Below are positions 10,503 to 20,775 of a stretch of 59,756 nt of DNA, in pieces. Position 1 is the first letter of the stretch; every line of letters starts with the position of its first letter. The translations under genes and the position numbers were made by a program. The notes under the pieces are model-generated. The model did no database searches. It was given only the letters and a program-made list of their open reading frames with translations, and was not told where the DNA came from. Where the stretch lies: positions 1-59,756 of the forward strand of contig BJGX01000005.1 in NCBI GenBank assembly GCA_014191035.1. Reading direction: 5' to 3'. The stretch comes from Candidatus Saccharimonadota bacterium. Its GTDB lineage: Bacteria > Patescibacteriota > Saccharimonadia > CAILAD01 > BJGX01.

Positions 10503-10789
10503 AAAACCTTCTTAACTTTTACATAACCGTCCAAGGTTTCAGGGGCAGAGTCAATCAAAACTCTTGGCTCAACTTCTGATTTAACTACTTCATCATCTCG
10601 CCAAACATCATTTAAGCCTGTCACCTGAGATGTAGGTGCAACTCCGCCGGTCTCAGCTTTCTGAATGATTTCAACAAAATTTAAAATAGAGCCAAAATCT
10701 TCAGTAATAGAATTGATATTTTTACTGTCTAATTCTATTCTTGATAATTTTGCAGCAGCTTCTATATCTGAGCGATTTATTTTATTCAT
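10499..10789 (-). CDS. gatC: Asp-tRNA(Asn)/Glu-tRNA(Gln) amidotransferase subunit C
   Basis: Length, AAKLSRIEL start, position upstream of gatA. Confidence 0.9.
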   Translation of the reverse strand: MNKINRSDIEAAAKLSRIELDSKNINSITEDFGSILNFVEIIQKAETGGVAPTSQVTGLNDVWRDDEVVKSEVEPRVLIDSAPETLDGYVKVKKVL

Positions 10790-10828
10790 ATCTGTTATTT
10801 TACCAGATATAGCTAAGCCATGCGAACA

Positions 10829-11533
10829 CTATTTTGTCTTAGATGATAGTGGCGCGATTCTAAAAGCCAAAATAATTGCGTATATTACTGCAAAGCCGCA
10901 CATCACTGATGGTATTGCTGAACCTGCCGATGGTGCCATCAAATATATAATTCCGGTAGGCAAGGTAAAGGTTAGCACGCCAATAATAAGCCAATGTAAT
11001 GCGCTTCTAAGTTTCTTCTTTTTTTGAACAGAGCTAAGATTAACAGAAATAACAAGTGTTCCCAGTAAAAGCCCGAAATAATAAGCACCATAGAGCAGGT
11101 TGTATGGCTTTGAGAATCTAAAAATAACATAGTTTCCGGTGCATATTGAATCGTTTATTGAATTTGGTACTAGCAAAAAGAATGCAGTAAATCCAATAGC
11201 GAAGACATAGGAGGCATAAATACTCCAGTGTTTTTTACGGCCCCCAATTTCGTTTGCCAGATGGATTCCTAAAGGAGGCAAGAATGTTATAGCAATATAA
11301 CCCAATCTAGAAATTATATTTATTCCTTCGACGTTATAATTACTGCACACAAAGAACTCTGCCAGCTGAAAAGAGGCCAATAGAAACAAAGTGGCGACAA
11401 TAATATTTTTTATTCTGCTAGGCCTTAATTTTAAAAAGGCGTACAAAGCCAGCACCAATTCAATCGCAAATGTCCCAATCATTACTGGCGGACTGAAGCA
11501 GTAGAGAGTATTTTTATTTTGTTTTTGTTTCAT
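10829..11533 (-). CDS. Multi-TM membrane protein (7TM sensor-domain-like)
   Basis: About 7 hydrophobic segments. Confidence 0.5.
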   Translation of the reverse strand: MKQKQNKNTLYCFSPPVMIGTFAIELVLALYAFLKLRPSRIKNIIVATLFLLASFQLAEFFVCSNYNVEGINIISRLGYIAITFLPPLGIHLANEIGGRKKHWSIYASYVFAIGFTAFFLLVPNSINDSICTGNYVIFRFSKPYNLLYGAYYFGLLLGTLVISVNLSSVQKKKKLRSALHWLIIGVLTFTLPTGIIYLMAPSAGSAIPSVMCGFAVIYAIILAFRIAPLSSKTK

Positions 11534-11555
11534 TTTGGTTGTGCTTATTGTATCA

Positions 11556-14334
<2,779 letters not shown>

Positions 14335-14351
14335 AATATGAGGACTTTTTA

Positions 14352-14428
14352 TGGTGCGGGTAGGGGGACTCTAACCCCCGGCCTCATCCTTGGCAAGGAT
14401 GCGCTCTAAACAACTGAGCTATACCCGC
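14352..14428 (-). tRNA. tRNA-Gly(GCC)
   Basis: Cloverleaf; GCGGGTA/TACCCGC acceptor; loop TTGCCAA; CCA encoded. Confidence 0.95.
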
Positions 14429-14439
14429 TTAACTAAAAA

Positions 14440-14515
14440 TGGTGGCGAGACTCGGAATCGAACCGAGGACACGAGGCTCTTCAGGCCACTGCTCTACCAA
14501 CTGAGCTATCTCGCC
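14440..14515 (-). tRNA. tRNA-Phe(GAA)
   Basis: GGCGAGA/TCTCGCC acceptor; loop CTGAAGA; CCA encoded. Confidence 0.94.
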
Positions 14516-14632
14516 GTGTCGTGCGAATCACAAATAAATATGTGAAGTAACGCGAATAATCATAGCAGATTTTAGTACATTATTCTACCCTTTTACAGAT
14601 TGAGAAGTAGAAGGTATAATATATCGATATAT

Positions 14633-14706
14633 GGCGCGTTGGCCGAGGAGTTAGGCACGGGTCTGCAAAACCCGCTACACCGGTGCGACTCCGGTACGCG
14701 CCTCCA
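14633..14706 (+). tRNA. tRNA-Cys(GCA)
   Basis: GGCGCGT/ACGCGCC acceptor; loop CTGCAAA; CCA encoded. Confidence 0.95.
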
Positions 14707-14707
14707 A

Positions 14708-14792
14708 GGGAGAGTGGTGGAATTGGTATACACGACGGACTTAAAATCCGTTGCCGTAAGGCTTGAGGGTTCGAGTCCCTCCTCTCCCACCA
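14708..14792 (+). tRNA. tRNA-Leu(UAA)
   Basis: GGGAGAG/CTCTCCC acceptor, long variable arm, loop CTTAAAA; CCA encoded. Confidence 0.95.
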
Positions 14793-14801
14793 GATATTAT
14801 T

Positions 14802-14827
14802 AAAAAAGACCCTTTTGGGTCTTTTTT
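14802..14827. terminator. Rho-independent terminator
   Basis: aaaaaagacccttttgggtctttttt. Confidence 0.85.
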
Positions 14828-14829
14828 AG

Positions 14830-15327
14830 TTAAACCTTTTCAGATGTGTCAGAATTTTCTGCGTTTGCTTTATCACGAGCTTCAATTTCTGCCATTTTTG
14901 CCTGTATTGCTTGTTGACCGCCCTTGACGTATATATGTTCCTCTTCAAGCTCAGCAATAGCCCTTCTTCTTAACTCGCCTTTTCTTTGCTCTTCTTCATT
15001 GGTTGCATTAGCCCGGCCAGACCGTTCTCGTTCGGCGACTATACGTTGCTCTTCCGCTCTGTGCTCTTCGATAGAGCCTCTTACTCTGCCCGACTCATCT
15101 GTAAAACTAGAAATAGCTTCAGCCCTAGGGCTTTGATCTTTAATACCTTCTTCGCCAACTGTGGAATCTTTATCTCTTGAAAAAGTCTTCTTTGTAAAAT
15201 CGGATAGTTTGCTCAGTATAGATTGTTTCTTTTGTTCTTTTTTTATATCCTGCAAATCCTGTTTAAGTTCTGTGTTGTCAACATCTTTTTCTGATGATTC
15301 AAATTTAGGTTTAGTTGTTTCTGGCAT
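14830..15327 (-). CDS. Hypothetical highly charged protein
   Basis: 165-aa ORF, AAAAGGA upstream of ATG, terminator downstream. Confidence 0.6.
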   Translation of the reverse strand: MPETTKPKFESSEKDVDNTELKQDLQDIKKEQKKQSILSKLSDFTKKTFSRDKDSTVGEEGIKDQSPRAEAISSFTDESGRVRGSIEEHRAEEQRIVAERERSGRANATNEEEQRKGELRRRAIAELEEEHIYVKGGQQAIQAKMAEIEARDKANAENSDTSEKV

Positions 15328-15420
15328 AATTTTTCCTTTTTTAATTGTTAGAAATATTATAGCAAATTATATTTGCTTCTTTACGAATACAGGGTTTAAT
15401 AGTATAATTATCAGGTTCGC

Positions 15421-15497
15421 GGGTGATTAGCTCAGTTGGCTAGAGCGTCTCGTTTACACCGAGGATGTCGGGGGTTCGAGTCCCTCATCACCCACCA
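15421..15497 (+). tRNA. tRNA-Val(UAC)
   Basis: GGGTGAT/ATCACCC acceptor; loop TTTACAC; CCA encoded. Confidence 0.95.
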
Positions 15498-15527
15498 TAA
15501 AAAGTCCCACTTTGTGGGATTTTTTAT
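15498..15527 (+). terminator. Rho-independent terminator after tRNA-Val
   Basis: aaaaagtcccactttgtgggatttttt. Confidence 0.8.
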
Positions 15528-15548
15528 TTTATAAAGTACAATATAGTT

Positions 15549-16286
15549 ATGTCAGAATCATATCGCCCAAAACCAGAAGCAAGCTGGAATAGGACAATTA
15601 GCAGAACAGAGCTTGAGAAGCTTAAAAATAACCCTCTTTACGAGGAGCCGACAGGCGAGCTAAAGCTGGGCGAAATATCTCCATCTAACCCATCAAAATA
15701 TGGAATTTACAAAGATCGCCATGTTATTGGCAGAGATGAAAAAATTAATCAGGGAGTATATTTGGGCTCAGGCGAAAGAGAAGAAATCGTCGTAGATGAT
15801 ATCAACAGTCAAGCAAAAGAATCTTATGACAAAATATATAGTTCTCTTTGGCAAAAAATCCAAAATAGGCAAAAAGAGCAAGAAGAATTGGGGCTAAGCA
15901 GCAATGTAAAAAATGGAATATTATCTGATGTTTTTGAATTAGTAATGGATCAAATGAGATACGATGGAGATTTTGTAAGTGTTGCGAGTAAAGAATTTAA
16001 AAATCAAAAAATTAATTTAAGCTACTTTATAGACAACAAAAAAGGAGTATGCCGGCATCAGGCCTTAATGGCAGGTTATCTACTTGAAAGATTAAAAAAC
16101 GAAGGGTACATAGATGGCGATGTCTCAATAGACAGAAATTCAGTGGCCGGTAGAGGGGCGCACGCATGGGTAAGATACAAAAGCGCTACTAGTGGAGTTA
16201 CATACATTATTGACCCGGCACAAAATTGGGCAGGTAGGCTCGATGACGCGCCTGGGAATTGGCCATATAAAAGACCAGAAGACTAA
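15549..16286 (+). CDS. Transglutaminase-like cysteine protease-fold protein
   Basis: Candidate Cys-His-Asp triad in GVCRHQALMAGYLLERL, GRGAHAWVRY, YIIDPAQNW. Confidence 0.65.
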   Translation: MSESYRPKPEASWNRTISRTELEKLKNNPLYEEPTGELKLGEISPSNPSKYGIYKDRHVIGRDEKINQGVYLGSGEREEIVVDDINSQAKESYDKIYSSLWQKIQNRQKEQEELGLSSNVKNGILSDVFELVMDQMRYDGDFVSVASKEFKNQKINLSYFIDNKKGVCRHQALMAGYLLERLKNEGYIDGDVSIDRNSVAGRGAHAWVRYKSATSGVTYIIDPAQNWAGRLDDAPGNWPYKRPED

Positions 16287-16327
16287 ATAAAAAACCGACC
16301 AAGAATAATTCTTGATCGGCAGGTGGC

Positions 16328-16867
16328 CTAGATCCCCTTAATGGTGATAAGAGCGTTTTTTATGCTCTCACCCAAAAGAACAGCTTTTTGCCCAATTTCA
16401 CCGACAACACTTTGCTTTTGAAGCCTGTCGCAGAAGCTAAGGGCCTCTTTAACTTCATCGGCCTTTAGAAGCTTACGAAGCCGTGTCAATGAGTTGTGCA
16501 GAGTATTGTTCTCTGAAGTCAGTGCGGAGGCCTTGCTCTTGAGCTCAGCAATCTCTTTGTTCTGAGCCTCAATCACTTCGTCGAGAGCCTCAACAAGTGA
16601 CTCTATCTCGGCAAAGTCTTCGCTAACAATCTCTCGCAGTCTCATTAGGGTATCGCGCATTGCGCTTAGGACTGGGCTTTTTTCCGATGTAACCAGACTG
16701 TAGCTAATTTCGGCAGTCAGGTACTCAATAAGATCGTGTAGTTCTTTTGGCTCTAGCAGACGAGCTACTTTTTGCTTAACCTTTTTTCCTGCTTCTTCAT
16801 CGACATTCATTGTAAGATCAATGATTATTGCATTATCGGGCAACTTAAGTTGGCTGGTACTGTCCAT
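16328..16867 (-). CDS. Hypothetical coiled-coil protein
   Basis: 179 aa; TTGACC-17-TATAAA promoter (16903..16931); GGGGG SD; hairpin across start. Confidence 0.65.
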   Translation of the reverse strand: MDSTSQLKLPDNAIIIDLTMNVDEEAGKKVKQKVARLLEPKELHDLIEYLTAEISYSLVTSEKSPVLSAMRDTLMRLREIVSEDFAEIESLVEALDEVIEAQNKEIAELKSKASALTSENNTLHNSLTRLRKLLKADEVKEALSFCDRLQKQSVVGEIGQKAVLLGESIKNALITIKGI

Positions 16868-16959
16868 GTATCCCCCTTTTGTTTACATGGAAAAGTTTAT
16901 AATTTATACCATAAAAAATTTTTAGGGTCAATCAGGACAAAGTTTGCTAAACTTGTCTT

Positions 16960-17790
16960 ATGCGCAAAATAATCAACGGCGAAGAGATTGCCGAAAATAT
17001 ACTAAACTCAATAAAAAATAAAACCTCAGCCGAGAATACCAAGCCCAAACTAGCAATCATAACCTACAATCCTGATGAGCGATCTGAATTGTATGTAGGT
17101 CTTAAGATTAAAAAAGCAAAAGAAGTTGGCATTGAATTTGACGTATTAGACTGGTCTGGAAAAGATATTGATGAATGCAAAGCTGAAATACAGAAACTGG
17201 CTAGAGACGAGTCAACTAATAGCATTATTGCCCAGTTACCCATGAATGGATTAGATAATTTTCAAGAGGTTCTTGATTTTATCCCAACTAAAAAAGATGT
17301 AGATGGTTTATCTGGCAAATCTTTAGAATTATTAAAGAATAATAAACTAATATTAATACCAGCAACCCCAAAGGCAATTCTAGAAATTATAGAGCAAGAA
17401 AATATTGAATTAAATGATAAAAGCATTTTAGTAATTGGCCAGGGAAAGCTTGTTGGCTTGCCACTTTCAATTATTCTTAAAAATAAAGGCTATGAAGTAA
17501 TGACAGCCGACAATAATACTAAAAATCTTTACGAATTAACTTTGGGTGCCGATATTATTATTTCAGCAGCTGGTGTTCCTAAATTGCTTACAGGCGATAT
17601 GATCAAACACGATGTAATAGTATTGGACGCAGGTGCCGCCGAAGCCAATGGCAAAATAGTCGGCGATGTTGATTATGAAAGCGTAGAACCAAAAGCCTCA
17701 GTTATTTCTAAAGTTCCGGGGGGTATCGGCCCTGTGACTGTGGCTTGCCTGTTAGAAAATACCTTAGAAGCATCAAAAAACTCACAATAA
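16960..17790 (+). CDS. folD: Methylenetetrahydrofolate dehydrogenase/cyclohydrolase
   Basis: KKDVDGLS, GQGKLVGLPLSIILKNKGYEV, KVPGGIGPVTVACLLENT. Confidence 0.95.
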   Translation: MRKIINGEEIAENILNSIKNKTSAENTKPKLAIITYNPDERSELYVGLKIKKAKEVGIEFDVLDWSGKDIDECKAEIQKLARDESTNSIIAQLPMNGLDNFQEVLDFIPTKKDVDGLSGKSLELLKNNKLILIPATPKAILEIIEQENIELNDKSILVIGQGKLVGLPLSIILKNKGYEVMTADNNTKNLYELTLGADIIISAAGVPKLLTGDMIKHDVIVLDAGAAEANGKIVGDVDYESVEPKASVISKVPGGIGPVTVACLLENTLEASKNSQ

Positions 17791-17804
17791 TTTGTGAGTT
17801 TTTT
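17776..17804 (+). terminator. Terminator after folD
   Basis: aaaaaactcacaataatttgtgagtttttt. Confidence 0.8.
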
Positions 17805-17805
17805 A

Positions 17806-17896
17806 TGGTGCCGCGGAGAAGACTCGAACTTCCACGCCCGATATATTGGGCACTAGCCCCTCAAGCTAGCGTGTCTACCAATTCCACCACCACGGC
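17806..17896 (-). tRNA. tRNA-Leu(GAG)
   Basis: GCCGTGG/CCGCGGC acceptor, loop TTGAGGG, long variable arm, CCA encoded. Confidence 0.94.
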
Positions 17897-18118
17897 TCGG
17901 TTATTAAGATATTTCAGCATCCCAACTTTGTTGAGGTGCTAGTTCTAGCCTAATATTATGCTCGCTATCTCTCGACAGCTAGCGCGAATACCAATTCCAC
18001 CACCACGGCTCGGTTTATTAAGATATTTCAGCATCCCAACTTTGTTGAGGTGCTAGTTCTAGCCTAATATTTATGCTCGCTATCACTCGACAGCTAGCGC
18101 GAATACCAATTCCACCAC
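17891..18118 (-). repeat. Tandem duplication (113 and 115 bp) of a tRNA-Leu 5'-half plus structured tail
   Basis: Two near-identical units (two 1-nt indels, one substitution seen), each starting with GCCGTGGTGGTGGAATTGGTA as in tRNA-Leu(GAG). Confidence 0.9.
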
Positions 18119-18146
18119 CACGGCAGATTATATTTTCAACCCGAGT

Positions 18147-18175
18147 ATTATATCTGAAAAGACTATATTTTGTAA
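18147..18175 (-). promoter_or_regulatory. Predicted promoter TTACAA-17-TATAAT driving the tRNA-Leu array
   Basis: Read on the minus strand immediately upstream of the distal unit. Confidence 0.65.
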
Positions 18176-18177
18176 GC

Positions 18178-19815
18178 TTAATGGAAAGAACCAAGCCCAG
18201 GCATGTGCTCACTTAAGTGCTTCATAGAATATTCTTTGCGCAAATGTACCTGGCCGTATTCCTTGGTGGCCCCAAGCTTACTGCGTGGGTTCAATAAATT
18301 GTACGGATCAAATAGTTTTTTAATTTCCTTAAACAATCCGTAAAGTTCAGCTCCATACATTTGTCTTAAATACCCACCACGCATTATTCCATCATTGTGT
18401 TCGCCAGATATACTGCCGCCCAATTTTAATACCATCTTATAAAACTCATCTGAAAGCGCATAAATTTTATGTCTATCGCGAATATTACTCAAATCTAAAA
18501 ACGGCTGGATGTGTAGATGCCCATTACCTGCATGCCCCCAGACTGCATTTTTAACTTTGTATTTATCTAGAAGCCCATAGGCCTGCTTAACAAACTCGTC
18601 AAAATGCTCTAAAGGAACAATTCCATCTTCGATAATTGGTAGAGCTTTCTTAGGGCCTTGTTGCATCCAGATAACTGCAGCTGCTTGTCTCCTAATCTTC
18701 CACAGATGATCTTGCTCTAGCTTATTATTGCTAGTCTTTGTTTCGAATGCATATTTGTTTAATATCTTTTCGGCAGTCTTAGATTTTTTCTTTTGAGCTT
18801 TTAGTTTTTCATCATCGAACTCCACCAAAAGCACAACCTTAGGCATTTGCTCTGGAAGTAAATTTGCTACTAGCGACGGTTGCTTTTCCATAACAAAATT
18901 AATTACCTGATCATCGACTAGCTCTTGGGCGCTCGGCACTAATGGAGCAATCTCGACGACAGCCTGGCGCATTTTTTCTATACTATCGAAGTAGCCAACC
19001 AACAGAGTGGTATTTTTATTAAAAGGTATGTGATACAACGAAGCTTCAGTAATAACTCCTAGAGTACTTTGCGAACCAACAAAAAGCTGAGATAAATCGA
19101 AACTACCATCCTTGCCTTTTATATCCCACAAATCATAACCGGCTGAATTTTTGGAAACAATTGGCTTTGCCTTTTCAATTACATCTCTATTGGCCTCAAT
19201 TAATTCGTCAACCGTCCTATACAGCTCGCCCTCTAAATCGCCTTGCTTTTTCTTTTGAGCAAGTTCCTTTTTTGTAAGCCTATATGTCTCTATAACGTCA
19301 CCATTGTGCAAAACTACCCTAAGTCCTGCAACGTAGTTACGCATAGGTCCATACTTTAAAGTCTTCTCGCCAGCTGCATTATTTGCAAGTGCTCCGCCGA
19401 TACTGCAAAAATCTACACTGGCTGGATATGGCGGCAAGAACCTACCATGACTTTTTAGTACGGATTCTAAGTGTGCAAATATCATTCCTGGCTGAACTGT
19501 AATGGTATCTTTTTTCATCTCCACCAGTTTTCGCATGTGGGCCGGAAATACCAAAGAAATACCCTCGCTCAAAGAAGCTCCGCCCTGATCGGTGCCCTTA
19601 CCTCTTGCAGTAATAGGTAAAGCTTTTTTCTTGGGCACTAAATTGTGATTGAATCTCAAAACTTCAATAACGTCTTTTTCATTATTGGGATACACTACTA
19701 GCTTAGGGGTAACCTTAAAAATGCCTCCGTCGGTAGAAAAAAAATCACGGCTGTGCGCATCATACACTACTTCGCCATCGAGCTTTTCTTGCATTTCTTT
19801 TACTAGAGTACTCAT
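18178..19815 (-). CDS. FAD-linked oxidase (GlcD/D-lactate dehydrogenase-like)
   Basis: FAD-binding core (ITARGKGTDQGGASLSEGISLVFPAHM, PASVDFCSIGGALANNAAGEKTLKYG) and C-terminal GHAGNGHLHIQPFLD. Confidence 0.88.
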   Translation of the reverse strand: MSTLVKEMQEKLDGEVVYDAHSRDFFSTDGGIFKVTPKLVVYPNNEKDVIEVLRFNHNLVPKKKALPITARGKGTDQGGASLSEGISLVFPAHMRKLVEMKKDTITVQPGMIFAHLESVLKSHGRFLPPYPASVDFCSIGGALANNAAGEKTLKYGPMRNYVAGLRVVLHNGDVIETYRLTKKELAQKKKQGDLEGELYRTVDELIEANRDVIEKAKPIVSKNSAGYDLWDIKGKDGSFDLSQLFVGSQSTLGVITEASLYHIPFNKNTTLLVGYFDSIEKMRQAVVEIAPLVPSAQELVDDQVINFVMEKQPSLVANLLPEQMPKVVLLVEFDDEKLKAQKKKSKTAEKILNKYAFETKTSNNKLEQDHLWKIRRQAAAVIWMQQGPKKALPIIEDGIVPLEHFDEFVKQAYGLLDKYKVKNAVWGHAGNGHLHIQPFLDLSNIRDRHKIYALSDEFYKMVLKLGGSISGEHNDGIMRGGYLRQMYGAELYGLFKEIKKLFDPYNLLNPRSKLGATKEYGQVHLRKEYSMKHLSEHMPGLGSFH

Positions 19816-19898
19816 ACTAATAGCATAACAACTTTATAGTATTTAATAAAGTAAGTTTGACTTATATAGAGATTCGTCTAAACTAATACATAAGTATT

Positions 19899-20771
19899 AT
19901 GAAAAATCAAAAATCTAGAACATCCAGTAATAAAAACATCAAAAGCGTAATTACAAGCAAGCCTGCTATTGCCGTGTTCATATCAATATTCGTAATTGTT
20001 GGCCTATTTCTCATTATCAGGAGTTACGCTTCTACAGGAATACCAGTATTCAACACCGACCCAGATTTTTGGAGAGATAAAATTGGCTACTGCGAATCAG
20101 GTGGACGCTACGATAGAATAGGACCCGGTGGCCACACTGGCAAATATCAATACGATGCACGCACCTGGAGAAGTGCTGTTGGGCCAGAGCTAGCAGCTCA
20201 ATACCCCCAAGCCTACATGGCGCCGGGTGAAATTCAAGAAATGGCTTTCAACAATACTTTCGCACGTCGCGGCACTCAGCCTTGGAATGCTAGTTATAAA
20301 TGCTGGATAAAAGGAACCACCTTCGCTGCTGCATCTAGCTCTCAAAGTGTAAATGCACCAGCAGCTTCACCCCTACCTACTGCACCGATATTACCACCTA
20401 ACCCCTTCGGTATGCCATCAGAATCATATAATGTGACAGTTAATGGCCGAATCACACTAAACGACGCTCCTCTGCCCAATGTTAAATTACAGACTTGTAT
20501 TGGTGATAAGACCGTAACTACCGATGCAGATGGCAGATTCAGCTTCCCTGCACCACTAGACGTTTCGTTTTGCGTAAGGCCAATAGAGGGTGTTCCGGAA
20601 GGTGCCAAACTTGATAGAACGAACAACAATATTGAAGTAGCTAATAATACGACTTATGAATACCAAATTGCCGGAGTAAATGCCTATCGAAGTGTATGGT
20701 ACCTATTAAGGCCACAGTTCAACTGGGACCGCAAAAACGACACAGGCTATAACTTTTACTACGTAAAATAA
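19899..20771 (+). CDS. Secreted resuscitation-promoting-factor-like lysozyme-fold protein
   Basis: N-terminal TM; IGYCESGGRYDRIGPGGHTGKYQYDARTW; C-terminal carboxypeptidase-regulatory-like region. Confidence 0.8.
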   Translation: MKNQKSRTSSNKNIKSVITSKPAIAVFISIFVIVGLFLIIRSYASTGIPVFNTDPDFWRDKIGYCESGGRYDRIGPGGHTGKYQYDARTWRSAVGPELAAQYPQAYMAPGEIQEMAFNNTFARRGTQPWNASYKCWIKGTTFAAASSSQSVNAPAASPLPTAPILPPNPFGMPSESYNVTVNGRITLNDAPLPNVKLQTCIGDKTVTTDADGRFSFPAPLDVSFCVRPIEGVPEGAKLDRTNNNIEVANNTTYEYQIAGVNAYRSVWYLLRPQFNWDRKNDTGYNFYYVK

Positions 20772-20775
20772 GTAC

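Noticed and set aside
14593-14790. ORF MGEEGLEPSSLTATDFKSVVYTNSTTLPWRR...
   Set aside because: Antisense to tRNA-Cys and tRNA-Leu; a common spurious translation.
17745-17942. ORF containing VPRRRLELPRPIYWALAPQASVSTNSTTTA
   Set aside because: Reads through the antisense of tRNA-Leu(GAG).
17891-18118. Considered as a CRISPR-like array or attL/attR of an integrated element
   Set aside because: Only two long units without repeat-spacer structure; the duplicated part is the tRNA 5' end, and no integrase is nearby.
18018-18212. ORF over the tRNA-Leu pseudo-units
   Set aside because: Falls in the repeat/tRNA-derived region and overlaps the glcD-like 3' end; no SD.
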